Of a stretch of 64,000 bases of DNA, positions 24,229 through 35,120 are shown one piece after another (the first letter of the stretch is position 1; every line of letters begins with the position of its first letter). A program made the translations under genes and the position numbers. The notes under the pieces were generated by a model that was not told where the DNA came from, did no database searches, and saw only the letters and a program-made list of their open reading frames with translations. This DNA comes from Voacanga thouarsii (lineage: Eukaryota > Streptophyta > Magnoliopsida > Gentianales > Apocynaceae): positions 1,426,001-1,490,000 of the forward strand of contig JANUWF010001272.1 of the NCBI GenBank assembly GCA_026120185.1, written 5' to 3'.

Positions 24229-25939
24229 TGTTGGGTATCTCAGGCTCGTATCCTATACAACGTAGTGGAAAATAAACGAGATACCATCCCAGAACCCACT
24301 TATGTGTGAAAAACAAGATATAAATATAACAAAGATAAAGATAACAGCTTTTACCTTTGGGTGATCGTCCGAAGAACAAAATTGATCTTCTTCAAGTTCA
24401 GGCGCAATCTAGCAATCCTCTGATGCAAACTCCATAAGAGTTGGACGTCTAACCACTATAATCACAGTGTGTGATTATTTCTAATAGTAATCCATATAGA
24501 GAAATACTCAAGCACCAAAATTTCCTGTGCTAGTAGAAAAAGATGGCAGCTAGGGTTGTTTTCATTTTTAGCAAAACGAGAGAAAGAGAGAGAAGAAGAT
24601 GTTTGTTTTGTGGCTCCTATTTTTGTGTGAATCACCCTCAGATTAGGGTTTTGAGCATATCCAATATATGTTATAAAAATTCACTGAAAATCTAAAATTC
24701 TAAAACAATTAGAATTTCCTAATTGTAATTGGAAACATAAAGTTCCAACATTACAACTTGGACCACAAATTATAACTAATTATAATTTGTCCACAACAAC
24801 TTCTCTTTCTCGCAATTAACCCCTCTATGTTATCAAATAACATCTTAAGTATATAATCCTTTATTATGTGTGACCTATTAGGTTTCCTAGTCAATTGGTA
24901 GCGAACATGAAGTAATCTAAACGTCTTTGAGATTAATAATCTATAATTAATTAGAATTAATCCTATTAATTCTAATCAGGATTGGTTTATTAATCAATTA
25001 ATAACCCATATTCCCATATCATGAGCGGTATCTAGCAACACATCATGACCACCTAAGAGTCCGAGAAGTTAAGTGGCTTGACATGAACCCTTCAATGATA
25101 AACTTCAGTGCAATTAACTCTTTTCACCATACAATATCTCATTCGGTTTGGAGTACGGAATTAGTGTCAACTCCCTCCAAAATTAATTCTGGCCCGAATA
25201 CAATAGTAGTTGTACCAGGAACTCACTACTCTAGATGTGTATCAATTGGATAAATTTCCAATACACAATCGCCTTGGCCAAGGACTTTCCGAGTAGTAAT
25301 TCTTACAAGTGGCCGTGAGATATTCGCCCCTACTATTAGGAGTGGTGAATCTTTTATTGACCCTCTCAACTACTTTCATTTACCTCACAATGTACCCAAT
25401 ATCCATCCCATATGCATCCCTCGATCGAGCTCTGGAGATTGGAATCAAAGTACAAAGCTCAGCAAACAAATTGCCTTAGAGAACTTAAGTCTAAGGATAC
25501 TTGCATAGTTTGCTATATTGAGATTATATCAGTGGCACTAAATAGTTATCCATGTGATTATCTCAAAGCTAGGCCATCCAATGAACTTGTTCCATTAACA
25601 AGCATCCATGTATTAACTTTGAGTATCTCAATACTCATGGTTATGAGAACCACCGCCTGATCAAATCAAGAAGTCTAACACATGCAAATCTAAATGCATT
25701 AATGGTATCCTGTCTCATTAATACTACGACTAGGGACTATTTAAGTACTAACACCATCCAATGTAGTAGGAATCTCGTATCATGATTTTGTTTACACTGT
25801 GTTGTACTAGGAATTTTATCGAATAGTTATATTACTTAAAGTAAACAAAAGAAATTGTAAGATAAATAATGTCTTTTATTAAAATAAAATATATCATATA
25901 CAATGTACAAGTGATTGCCTCTAGGGCACAACACTAACA
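24229..25939 (-). repeat. 3' LTR of copia element C
   Basis: 1711 bases. On the minus strand it starts TGTTAGTGTTGTGCC and ends CCCAACA. It is joined to the coding region by CAAGTTGGAGTT (25951-25940), the PPT position. It defines the orientation and class of the solo LTRs at 3806 and 22007. Confidence 0.93.
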
Positions 25940-25953
25940 AACTCCAACTTGCA

Positions 25954-26300
25954 CTAGAGCCAGTCATTCATGTATCTAATGCCGAATGACTCAACATGAT
26001 AATCATGTTTCTTTTGGGATAGTATTTTCATAAGCGGGTCAGCTATGTTTTCATCTGTGGGAACTCTCTCAATCTTTATTTCCTTAGTTGCTTCAGAAAA
26101 AGCCTTGTACTCAACTTCTGTCATAGAGTCGGCAATAGTCTCTTTTTGAAACATTTCCAACTTATTGCCCCTCCGGACAACGTGAACAGATAGCCTGATT
26201 GTGATTTGAAATCATTTTTGTTAGACTGAAAACTGGTATCAGTATACCCATTTATTTTTAAATCACCTTCTCCATATACTAAGAACATATCCTTAGTCCT
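25954..26300 (-). pseudogene. RNase H of copia element C, catalytic part deleted
   Basis: The minus-strand segment 26160-25954 contains TEVEYKAFSEATKEI joined straight to KIERVPTDENIADPL and HVESFGIRYMNDWL. The family normally has roughly 60 residues between these two parts, including the CDN (Asp) active-site segment, so an internal deletion removed them. It ends the polyprotein next to the LTR, as usual for copia. Confidence 0.85.
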
Positions 26301-27406
26301 TTATAGGTACTTAAGAATATTCTTTACAGCCGCCCAATGACCCTTACCAAGGTCAGATTGGTATCTGCTCGTCAAACTGAGAGCACAAGATACATCGGGC
26401 CTAGTACATATCATAGTGTACATGATAGATCCAATTGCCGAGGTATATGGAATCTTACTCATGCAATCCCTTTTAACTTGTGTCTTGGGAGACATTAACT
26501 TTGAAAGGCCTACACCATGTGACATGGGTAAGAATCCCTTTTGGATTGATCCATGCTAAACCTCTTTAGCACCTTGTCTATGTATGTAGACTGCGAAAGA
26601 CCTAGCAACCTTTTAGATCTATCCCTATATATCCTTATTTCGAAAATATAGGTTACTTCTCCAAGGTCTTTCATGGAGAATCGTTTGGACAACTAAATTT
26701 TAACCATTTGCAAGTTAGGTCTATCGTTTCCTATTAGCAATATTTCATCTACATAAAGTAGTAAGAAAACGATTGCACTCCTACTAACCTTCTTGTATAC
26801 ACAAAGCTCATCTATATTTTGAATGAAACCAAACTCTTTGATTGTTTCAACAAAATGGATATTCCAACTCCTAGAAACTTGCTTAACTCCATAAATGGAC
26901 CTTTGCAGCTTGCACACCTTTGTGCTATCATTGGATATGAAACCCTCAGGTTGTGTCATATACACTTCCTCAGTCAGATTTTCGTTTAGGAAAGCTGTTT
27001 TCACATGTATTTGCCAAAACTGATGATCATGATGAGCGGCAATGGCTAGAAGTATCCTAATGGATTTCAACATGGCTACTAGCGATAAGGTTTCATTATA
27101 GTCAATACCATGTTGTTGACGATAACCCTTCACCATTAGTCGTGCTTTATAGGTAACTAAGTTACCATCCATGTCTGTTTTCTTCTTGAAAACGCACTTG
27201 CACCCAATAGGTTTAATTCTTTTTAGTGGATCAACCAAAGTCCATACTTGATTGTCGTACATGGAATCCATCTTTGACTTCTTGGCCTCAAGGCATTTGC
27301 CATATTCTGAACTGTTTAGAACATCCTTGTAGGTAGTTGGCTCATCTTTATCTATAAGCAATACATCATTGTGGTCACTCAGGTGCCACATGTTCAGAAA
27401 ATCCAT
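26301..27406 (-). pseudogene. Reverse transcriptase of copia element C
   Basis: The main open part, 27406-26693, covers the RT fingers and palm with EAKKSKMDSMYDNQVWTLVD, KPIGCKCVFKKK and the FLNENLTEEVYMTQPEGF region. The family's WQMDVKTAFLNG reads WQIHVKTAFLNE (Asp to His), and the YVDD box reads YVDE. Both changes hit metal-binding residues, so the enzyme is inactive. The C-terminal part continues in two other frames (26692-26510 and 26525-26301) with KDLGEVTYIFEI and SIMYTMICTRPDV. Confidence 0.9.
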
Positions 27407-28150
27407 ATCTCTCAGGTGTCATACGTATCCACTAGATCTATGAGGTTCTTGTGTATCAGAAGGTTCATCTATTTTCTCAATAGATGTGGGGCTAGATGGT
27501 TAATCCTCGTTTGTTTGATCTTCATGAACTTCACTAAGTTCAATCTTACTCCCATTGTCCCCCTTGAGCATGTGCTCCTTCTCCTAGAAGACGTTTTGCT
27601 TTGAAATAAACAAATTGTTTTCGGAGGGTAAATAGAAGTAATATCCGAAAGATTCTTTCGGATATCCCACAAACAAATATTTGTCAGACTTACTATCAAG
27701 TTTGTCTGACTGTGGCCTTTTAACAAAGGTAGGACAACCCCATACTCGCAAGTGTGATAACTTTGGTCTCTTACCAAAGAACATCTCAAATGGTGTAGTA
27801 TCAACTTATTTTGTTGGAACCCTATTTAGTATATAAACAGAAGTTTCTAGTGCATACCCCAAAAATGATTTTGGTCGGTCTACAAAAGCCATCATGGTCC
27901 GTACCATATCTAGAAGGGTTCGATTCCTTCTCTCAGATACACCGTTATGTTGAGGTGTATTTGGTGGAGTTTATTGAAATAATATCCCATTATCTCTAAG
28001 ATAACTCAGAAACTCTTGGCTTAAGTATTCTCCTCCTTGATAAGATCTTAGAGTCTTAATACTTTTGCCAAGTTATTTTTCTATTTCATTCTTAATGTCT
28101 TTGAAACTTTCAAAGGCCTCAGATTTATATTTCATTAAATACAAATACCC
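27407..28150 (-). pseudogene. Integrase C-terminal part of copia element C
   Basis: The segment 27784-27584 reads KLSHLRVWGCPTFVKRP and DKYLFVGYPKESFGYYFY, the conserved region after the copia integrase core. Upstream, 28150-27805 holds the frameshifted catalytic core (traces such as CERTQYTWLLVGHGAN equivalents are lost by frame changes). Downstream, a variable acidic linker (27580-27410) leads to RT. Confidence 0.75.
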
Positions 28151-28153
28151 GTA

Positions 28154-28513
28154 TCATGAGAAATCATTGATAAAGGTTATGAAATAGATATAACCCACTC
28201 TTATATGTATGAGTTCTAATAACTCCTTGGCCCGTTCTCCTTTTCCTAGAAAAGGATTCTTAGTCATTTTGCTTAATAAAAAAGATTCGCATATGCCATA
28301 TAATTCACAATCAAATGACCTTAAGTCACCAAGCTTGTGTAACTTAGAAACATGATTTTTGTTTACATGGCCTAAACGACAATGCCATAAGTAAGAGGTG
28401 TTAGAGTTATCAATTTTAGGTTTCTTATTATTTATATTGAGAATTAGATTATTCAAGTCTAGAATATATAAACCATTAACCAGAGTTGCAGAACCATAAT
28501 GAACATCATTCAA
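28154..28513 (-). pseudogene. GAG-pre-integrase domain of copia element C
   Basis: Contains LWHCRLGHVNKNHVSKL, the conserved zinc-binding start of copia integrase (H-x-R-L-G-H). The family's later C-x2-C appears as C-E-L-Y-G-I-C, so the spacing is altered. It is followed by ELLELIH, the start of the integrase core. Confidence 0.85.
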
Positions 28514-28555
28514 TGAAAAAGAATAACATTTATTCTTAAATATAAAATGAAATCC

Positions 28556-28906
28556 TTATAAGTCTAAACACGTAACTGAGATAATATTTTTCATTAAAAC
28601 TGGTACAAAATAACAGTTTTGTAGTTCTGGATTTAATCCCGAAGGCAGGTTCAGCTCGTATGTCCCTACAGCAAGTGCAGCAACCTTTGCCCAATTTATA
28701 GTATGTAGGTCCACGTCGCCTTTCTCTAGCCTTCTACTGCTCTTTAGTCCCTGCAAGTTATTGCACAAATGAGATCCACATCTGGTATCTAATACCCATA
28801 TCTCATTTCTAAAGACAGTATTTATCTCAATCATAAACATACCTGGAGTAGAAGCAGAAGTGCTTGTAAGCTTCTTCTTATACTTCTTGTCCTTAATGGT
28901 CTCCAA
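28556..28906 (-). pseudogene. Protease of copia element C
   Basis: Contains EIWVLDTRCGSHLCNNLQGL. The copia protease active site is normally D-T/S-G-C/A. Here it is D-T-R-C, so the catalytic Gly is replaced by Arg. The downstream part reads VGTYELNLPSGL and YFVPVLMKNIISV, typical of the family. Confidence 0.87.
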
Positions 28907-29156
28907 GTAGGCTTTGCAGTTGCACTTCTACTGGCCCATCTTTCCACAATGATGGTATGGGCCCTTGGTAGCTACATCCTTCTTGTTCACACAACATTTG
29001 GGCTTCATGGGAGCTTTCTTCTTCTTCTTTTGAAGTTTCTTCTTAAAAGAGGAAAAATTCTACCATTAAAACAACATTGGAATTCTTCTTCATGGAGGAT
29101 TCCACAGTTTTGAGAAGATTGATCAACTTAGGAATGGTGGATTCAATTTTGTCCAT
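28907..29156 (-). pseudogene. Gag zinc-knuckle region of copia element C
   Basis: On the minus strand a segment near 28960-28905 reads YHHCGKMGQ, a stop, then KCNCK, a degenerate CCHC knuckle (C-x2-C-x4-H-x4-C). It is preceded by a Lys-rich stretch. The first Cys and the His are lost. It links gag to protease. Confidence 0.65.
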
Positions 29157-29651
29157 CTAATAGTTAATCACAAATTGCGAGAAACTATTAGGCAAAGATT
29201 GTAGAATTAAGTTAACATTTAAGTCATGATCTATTGCAAACCCGAGAGATCTAAGCTTCTTTATTAAGCCCAGCATTTTTAGCCCATGAGTGGCCACAGA
29301 AGAACCCTTTGCCATTTTGCAACAAAATAGTTGCTTTGAGATCTCGTATCTCTCTGTTCTGGCTTGGGCATCAAACAACTCTCGAAGATGTAAAATGATC
29401 GATTGAGCATCTATATGCTCGTGCTGTTTTTGCAACTCAGGAGTTCTAGATGCTAGCATAATACATGATGTTGTATCACTATCCTCCTTATGCCTCTTGT
29501 GGATAGCATGCTCATTAGCATGAGTATTTTGGGCTGGTGGTGGTGGAACAGGAGCATCTAGCACGTAGAGCAACTTTTTCGATTTGAGAATGATTCTCAA
29601 ATTTCTATACCAGTTGAGATAATTTGATTCGGTTAACTTGTTGGTTTCCAA
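29157..29651 (-). pseudogene. Gag of copia element C
   Basis: 164 codons open from METNKLTESNYLNWYRNLR, the standard start of copia Gag (UBN2-type capsid). LFDAQARTERYEISKQLF and LNVNLILQSLPNSFSQFV follow. It forms the particle shell. It is the best-preserved frame of this element. The start Met is the first in frame, and a 5' leader of nearly 1 kb separates it from the PBS. Confidence 0.9.
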
Positions 29652-30598
29652 GATGCTACGTACGTTTAGGTTTGTTCACATGATGCAAGTGACCTAGATG
29701 TAAAGATAGAGAACATTAGCTACTTGTATATGCACATGATATGCAAATACTTAGGACTTTAATTAAACACATTTTTACTCTACTATTTTACTCGAACCAA
29801 TAGCCCCCACTATTGATTCGGGAAATCCCGTTGGAAGCTTTCCTAGTGGACCGGTATCCAAATTCCTCAAGAATAACCTTGGGTTTGCCCAACAAGCCAC
29901 CCTTACGTTCATTGGTAGGTATCCAATACCAATTACATCGTATGTAACTACCAGATCATTGGGTAATTAATAGCTTTTAATCTTAAAGCCTTTTGGGCTA
30001 CCCCAACTTTTCCTCTAAATTTCTTTATGCTTAAGTTTGCCCAATCGGGATAAAAAATTTAGTTAAACCTGACCCATTAATCAGGAATTTGACATCCAAT
30101 CTATTTATTTATGAGAGCGATTGCGGGGTATCCTCTCAAGAGGGATGTACACCCTACCCAATGTGTTTTCTCGGCATCGAATATGTCATGGTCATATATA
30201 TGTGGTATCGTAGATTCGTGGACTCGATACACGATTTAGCTAGTTAACGTCAGGTTCAAGACTTTCACCACAATGAATCTTCATTCCAGTAATTTTGACT
30301 TAAATTGATTGCCCAACAAAGTTCTTATCTACATATCATATTTAATTGTACTTGTGATTTTCTCTTCATAATTTGATAAAGAATTTGAGATGAATAAATG
30401 CTAAATTTTTTTATGATTACATCCGTTCAAATTATTGCATATTCATACATAATGCCATAGATTTCTTAACTGTCACTTTCACACTACGGAATTACTAAGA
30501 TTATTTATAATCTCACACGAGTTTTTCTAACCATAGTTTTTAGGGTAGTATATTTATTTATCAAGACCAGGTACAGAAGATCTTTTTGTAATAGATTA
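29652..30598 (-). other. 5' leader of copia element C, non-coding
   Basis: About 950 bases between PBS and gag without a supported reading frame. Such leaders carry packaging and dimerisation signals in retrotransposons. I see no specific motif. Confidence 0.6.
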
Positions 30599-30611
30599 GG
30601 TTTTGATACCC
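30599..30611 (-). other. Degenerate PBS of copia element C
   Basis: The minus strand reads GGTATCAAAACC after AGG, close to the initiator-Met PBS GGTATCAGAGC. An LTR end should adjoin it on the right, but TATTTCAATCACTG follows, with no resemblance to this family's LTR. Confidence 0.65.
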
Positions 30612-30630
30612 TATTTCAATCACTGTTCTT

Positions 30631-30722
30631 ATATTATGTTGTGGCTATACGTTGGTTAACAAGGTTTACCCTTGCATATATTATGTTGTGGCTATACATT
30701 GGTTAACAAGGTTTACTCTTTA
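30631..30722 (+). repeat. 47-bp tandem duplication at an element junction
   Basis: The unit beginning ATATTATGTTGTGGCTATAC and containing TTGGTTAACAAGGTTTAC occurs at 30631-30677 and again from 30678. The copies differ at few positions. It lies exactly where the minus-strand copia element ends and the plus-strand gypsy gag begins. Confidence 0.85.
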
Positions 30723-30723
30723 T

Positions 30724-31412
30724 ATAGCAGGTGAAAGGGTCTTGGAAGTCGATCAAGTGGCACCGGAAGTAGAAACAACCAAGAGGCAAGCACCCAACCA
30801 GGGTGAAGACGAGGCCTTAGAGCGGTTCTTGAAGTTTCAGTCACACGCCTTTATGGGTAAAACCAAACAAGACCAGAAGGTAGAGCAATGGGTTGAGCAA
30901 ATAGAGGAAATATTTGCAACGCTCCAGTACACCGAGGAGCGGATGATTAAGTTTGCAGCTTTCCGATTGAGAGGACCAGCTCGGGCATGGTGGCAGCGGG
31001 TCCAAGATGACTAGGAGATGGTCGAGCAGGAATGGACATGGTCCAACTTCGTTGAAGCCTTCAAGACTAAGTACATCCCACAGTAGATTGTGGAGAAGCA
31101 AGAAGACAAATTCCAGAATCTGAGGCAGGGAAGCATGTCGGTGGCCCATTACGCGGCCTGGTTCACCCAGTTGTCCAAATACTGCAAGAGATTGGTGGAC
31201 ATTTAGCAGAATAGGACGAGGCAGTTCGTCAAGGGGCTGAGGCCAGAATTGAGGAGGGCGTTAGCACCGTCTCTGCCAACTACCTATTCGGGGGCAGTGG
31301 ATGCGGCCACCCAAACTGAGAATGAGGACCGTAGCCAGATGGCGACTAGGCCATTCCAGCCACCAAGACTGCCGCAAGGGCACTTCTAAAGGCAGTAGTC
31401 GAACAAGCATTC
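30724..31412 (+). pseudogene. Gag of element D, first copy
   Basis: Open from about 30724 to the TAG at 31012. It contains EDEALERFLKFQ, QKVEQWVEQIEEIFATLQYTEE and KFAAFRLRGPARAWWQRV, the Ty3/gypsy Gag capsid motif, then continues with stops to about 31412 (FVKGLRPELRRALAPS near 31225-31270). It lacks a zinc knuckle because a second gag copy follows. The two copies are offset by about 661 bases. Confidence 0.88.
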
Positions 31413-31429
31413 AGTAAGATAGTAAAGAT

Positions 31430-32100
31430 TCTACACACCCTGACCGAGCAGAGGAACCCCAAGGGAGAGGATGAGGCATTGGAGCGGTTTTTGCAATTTC
31501 AGCCGAGCGTCTTCTTAGATGAAGCTGAGCAAGATCATAAAGCTAAGCAATGGATCGAACAGATGGATGATATATTTACAACGCTCCAGTACACTGAGGA
31601 GCGAATGGTTAAGTTCGCTGCATTCCGTTTGAGGGGCCCAACTCGGGCATAGTGGCAGCGAGTTCGAGACGATTGGGAGATGGTTGATCGGGAATGGACA
31701 TGGTCCAATTTTGTTGAAGCCTTTAGAGCTGAGTATATTCCCAGTTGATAGTGGAAAAGCAGGAGGATGAGTTCTAGAATTTAAAGCCGTGAGGCATGAC
31801 AGTGGCCCAGTACGCAGCACGGTTCACCCAGCTATCGAAGTACTGCAAGAGGCTAGTGGACACCGAGCAGAATAGGACGAGGCTATTTGTCAAGGGGTTG
31901 AGGTAGGAATTGAGGAGGGCGTTGACACCTTCTCCACCAACGACCTATTCGGAGGCCGTGGACGTAGCTACTAGAATAGAAAATAAGGACTGCCACAGAA
32001 TGGCATCGAGGCCTTTCCAACCACCAAGGCAACCGCAAGGACACTTCCAGAGACAGCAATCCAACAAGCACCCCGCCGACCAGCAGTGGCAGAATTGGGG
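31430..32100 (+). pseudogene. Gag of element D, second tandem copy
   Basis: Repeats the first copy: EDEALERFLQFQPS (near 31470), QWIEQMDDIFTTLQYTEERM (about 31548-31605), VKFAAFRLRGPTRA, then a stop in the AWWQR motif and a frameshift near 31740. The segment 31910-32100 (RRALTPSPPTTYSEAVDVATRIEN) is open. The copies differ at many sites, so the duplication is not recent. This copy leads into the zinc knuckles. Confidence 0.88.
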
Positions 32101-32129
32101 AAGCAAGCCTAGACAGCACCGATTGGTCC

Positions 32130-32300
32130 TACACAGAACCTTCTGTTATGCCGGCAATATAGGAAAAGAGGCTACACAGAGAAGAATTGTTGGTCCAAAG
32201 GAGGTGAATGGAAATGTTATGACTGCGGTGACCCGAACCACCTATAAATGCCTGCCCTAAACTGCACCGAGTCGGGCAAGGAAATCTGACTCAGAATCTG
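32130..32300 (+). pseudogene. Double zinc-knuckle region of element D Gag
   Basis: Two CCHC knuckles are traceable in different frames: one starting CYAGNIG / GYTEKNCWS at about 32145-32195, and one reading WKCYDCGDPNHL near 32210-32245. Frame changes separate them from each other and from the capsid part. Confidence 0.65.
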
Positions 32301-32389
32301 GGACCCATAGAGCCAATTCCATGGGAGCCTCCGAGAGTGGAGCACCGAAGCCTCAAGTGATAGCCAAGGTATTCGCTCTCAACTGAAAG

Positions 32390-32584
32390 GAGGTTGGAAC
32401 AGATGCAGCAGTAGTGGAAGGTACGTTTACTATCCAAAGACGTTCCATTAATGCATTGATTGATCCTGAATCTACTCATTCCTATTTAAACAAGATCTGT
32501 GCATGTCAATTGGGTTGGGATGGAGTGGAGTTACCTTTTACCTTATTGGTAAGTACACATTTGGGAAAGATAGTGCAAGGAGAT
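32390..32584 (+). pseudogene. Protease of element D, N-terminal part
   Basis: Contains EGTFTIQRRSINALIDPESTHSYLN. The active site of the family, D-x-G-S-T-H-S, reads D-P-E-S-T-H-S, so Gly is lost. It is interrupted by the solo LTR at 32585 and resumes at 34085 with LIVLDIEDYDLILGMD, the conserved protease C-terminal motif. Confidence 0.82.
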
Positions 32585-33029
32585 TGATGCGTTTAAATTT
32601 GGGCATAAAAATCATACAAAAACTAAGCACATTCCCAATCAAGTTTAAATTAAAACGTTGGACCTAAATCACAGATATGAGCAAGCGTACTCATCATTAC
32701 TGAGCATAGGGTTCAAACGAGTGTCGATCCTTAAGGAACAAGTAAACATTAATGACCCCTCTTTCATTGTTTAACCGACTCAACAAAGTGAAAATCAAAT
32801 AAAAAGGAAAACTAAAAAGAAAATAAAATAAAAATATGTACATGTCAAGGATGGAGAAGTATGCAACTCAAACCATTGATTAGACAACCATGATCTTCAA
32901 GAACTTAACCATTGTCATAATCAATCATTCTCTTGGCACCATGAAAGATTAAGGTAAATTAGCATCACTTGGTTTGTCTCAACTAATTCATCTAAAAGAT
33001 GCATTAAACACAATCCTTAATTAAATTTT

Positions 33030-33212
33030 CGTGGTCTGGCAAATTTAAAACATGAAATTAATCAATGAATCCTTGGTCTGGCAAACATCAATTAACCTTT
33101 AATTACTCAATCATTAGCAATTAACCTCTTTGGTCTAGTAAGTTAACAGCCAATGAATGCAAAAATTAATCAATTGCAACCATCATCAACCTCTTTGGTC
33201 TAGCAAGTTAAC
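33030..33212 (+). repeat. TTGGTCTRGCAA repeats in family-H LTR
   Basis: Four diverged copies of a 17-20 base unit with the core TTGGTCTRGCAA, often followed by GTTAACA, spaced about 40-70 bases apart and separated by AATTAA-rich sequence. Confidence 0.6.
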
Positions 33213-33659
33213 AATAGAAACAACCAACTAATCTCGGAATATGCCCAAGTAATTAAATACCAAGAAGAACAGTCAATTAATCAAAAGATCAAATAACTCC
33301 AAGAATCATGATTATCTAAAACAATGTCAAATTACAATAGAACAATTAAAACATCATTGTCAAGAAAAATAAAACAAAGTAAAAGAAAGAACTCATAGAC
33401 AAGCCTCCTTCTTCTTCCTTTGAAAACCTTCTTGTACAACCCTCATTGAATTTGAAGAACTCCTCCTTAGACTGAGTGATTTTCTATGATGATCAATGAA
33501 TTCTTTCCTTTTTCCCTGTGTTTTTCATCTATTTATAGTCTTAAGAAGTGCCTAAACTCGTAGGTACAAAGTTCTTGACCGAGTAGAAGTTGGAAGATGC
33601 TAAAACTCCCCAGATTTCCAAAAACGCGTCAAAAGATTGGAGCACCACCTTAGGAATAG

Positions 33660-33915
33660 ACCACAGCCAGTGCCGCCTTGGCCATTCGGAGCCGGCACGT
33701 CCTGTGTTCTGTTTCTCCACTCATTTGCTGATTTTTCTCCGAATTTTGCGCATACGTTCCAAACTGTAGCTGGCGCCGCCTCCAGCCTTATAGCCGGTGC
33801 CGGTTAGGCTCTGTTCTACTTTGCTTCTCCAATTTTTCCATCGCTTTGAAGTTTGTGCATCCAGTGTACAGCCGGTGCCGGTTCCAGGCTTCCAGCCGGT
33901 GCCACCTCTGCTCTG
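33660..33915 (+). repeat. GC-rich CAGCCGGTGCCG repeats in family-H LTR
   Basis: Several diverged copies of CAGCCGGTGCCG, often followed a few bases later by CTCTGTTCT or CTCTGTTTC, in an otherwise AT-rich LTR. The units are imperfect and irregularly spaced. Confidence 0.6.
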
Positions 33916-34084
33916 TTTCACGATGATTTTGCTTCGTTTTACCCAAAAACCTGAAATAATAACCAAAATACCTTTCCAAGTGTAAAGTCTCAAATATGAA
34001 AGAATATGATTAGTTATTGCATAAAATGTACTACAAAATAGCCTCAAATAACTACGCAAAATATAACTAAATTAGCCCCTATCA

Positions 34085-34345
34085 GAGATCGGTATGTGCG
34101 AAATTGTAAAATTGATGTGGGTTGAGAAAGCTTGGAGGGAGATTTGATAGTGTTGGATATTGAGGATTATGATTTGATATTGGGAATGGATTAGCTAGCG
34201 AAGTACAGGGCTAGAGTAGACTGTAAAAATAAATCGGTCTAGTTCATTAGACCGGGTTGTGATGTAATGGAATTTAATGGCAAGAGAGTGAATGAATTGA
34301 AGTATTTGATAGCTGGGGCTAAGGCCCGAAAATTGCTAAAGTAAG
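34085..34345 (+). pseudogene. Protease of element D, C-terminal part
   Basis: After the GAGAT duplication the frame carries ESLEGDLIVLDIEDYDLILGMD, with a stop where Trp is expected, then LAKYRARVDC. This is the gypsy protease end and the linker to RT. Confidence 0.8.
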
Positions 34346-35120
34346 GATGTCAAGGATATCTAGCATATGTGATAAACAAGCCAAAGGACCAGTGTACTCT
34401 AGAGGACACTGAGGTAGTGAAGGACATTCCCAATATGTTCCCAGTTGAGCTTACTCCTCTACCTCCCAGTCGAGAAGTTAAATTCACCATAGACCCAATT
34501 CCGGGAGCGGAACCAGTATCTCGGACCCCGTATCGGATTGCACCGGCGGAGCTGAAAGAACTGTAGGAGCAGTTAGAAGAGTTAGTGAAGCAAGGCTACA
34601 TCAGACCTAGCACGTCGCCTTGGGGAGTACTCGTGTTGTTTGCAAAGAAAAAAGATGGGACGTTGAGGCTATGTATCAACTATCGGGGCTTGAATAATCT
34701 AACGATCAAGAACAAGTATCCCCTACCGCTGATTGATGAGCTGCTCGACCAGTTACAAGGATCCAGTTGCTACACCAAATTGGACCTGAGGCAAGGATAC
34801 TACCAAGTGCGGATAAAAGAGGAGGATATCCCCAAGACGGCCTTCAACACCAAATATAGACATTACGAGTTCATAGTAATACTGTTCAGGGTGACCAATG
34901 CGCCAGCAGTATTCATGGATTTGATGCATCGCGTGTTCTGACCCTATTTGGACAAGTTCATGGTAGTTTTTATTGATGACATCCTAATTTATTCCAAGAG
35001 TCCGGAGGAGCAGGCAGAATATCAAAAACTTGTATTGGAGAAGTAACGGGAGCACAAACTTTTTGCCAAGTTTAGCAAGTGTGAGTTCTGGCTGGATAGT
35101 GTAGCACTTCTTGGCCATGT
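34346..35120 (+). pseudogene. Reverse transcriptase of element D
   Basis: Well preserved: [58 protein letters not shown] and [15 protein letters not shown]. The active site FIDDILIYS is near 34968-34995, with both Asp intact. Stops occur at 34564, 34939 and 35044. It would copy element RNA into cDNA. Confidence 0.93.

Larger units (their letters stand above)
24229..30611 (-). mobile_element. Ty1/copia element C (minus strand), 5' LTR lost
   Basis: A Tork-like copia element. In its own direction it has a PBS (30611-30599), leader, gag, zinc knuckle, protease, GAG-pre-integrase, integrase, RT, RNase H, PPT and 3' LTR (25939-24229). The order INT before RT is diagnostic of copia. The 5' LTR expected to the right of 30611 is absent and other sequence begins there. 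Stops, frameshifts and changed catalytic residues in protease, RT and RNase H show it is defective. The left target flank is ATATG (24224-24228), and its partner is lost with the 5' end. Confidence 0.9.
32585..34084. repeat. 1.5 kb solo LTR (family H) nested in protease of element D
   Basis: Exactly 1500 bases starting TGATGCGTTTAAATTTGG and ending TTAGCCCCTATCA. It is flanked by the perfect duplication GAGAT (32580-32584 and 34085-34089). The superfamily and sense strand are uncertain. Inside are repeats of TTGGTCTRGCAAGTTAACA (33030-33210) and GC-rich repeats around CAGCCGGTGCCG (33660-33915). A fragment of apparently the same family lies near 46195-46480. Confidence 0.88.

Noticed and set aside
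33721..34059. A 112-codon minus-strand frame in the family-H LTR
   Set aside because: It lies wholly in a solo LTR and its composition follows the GC-rich repeats.
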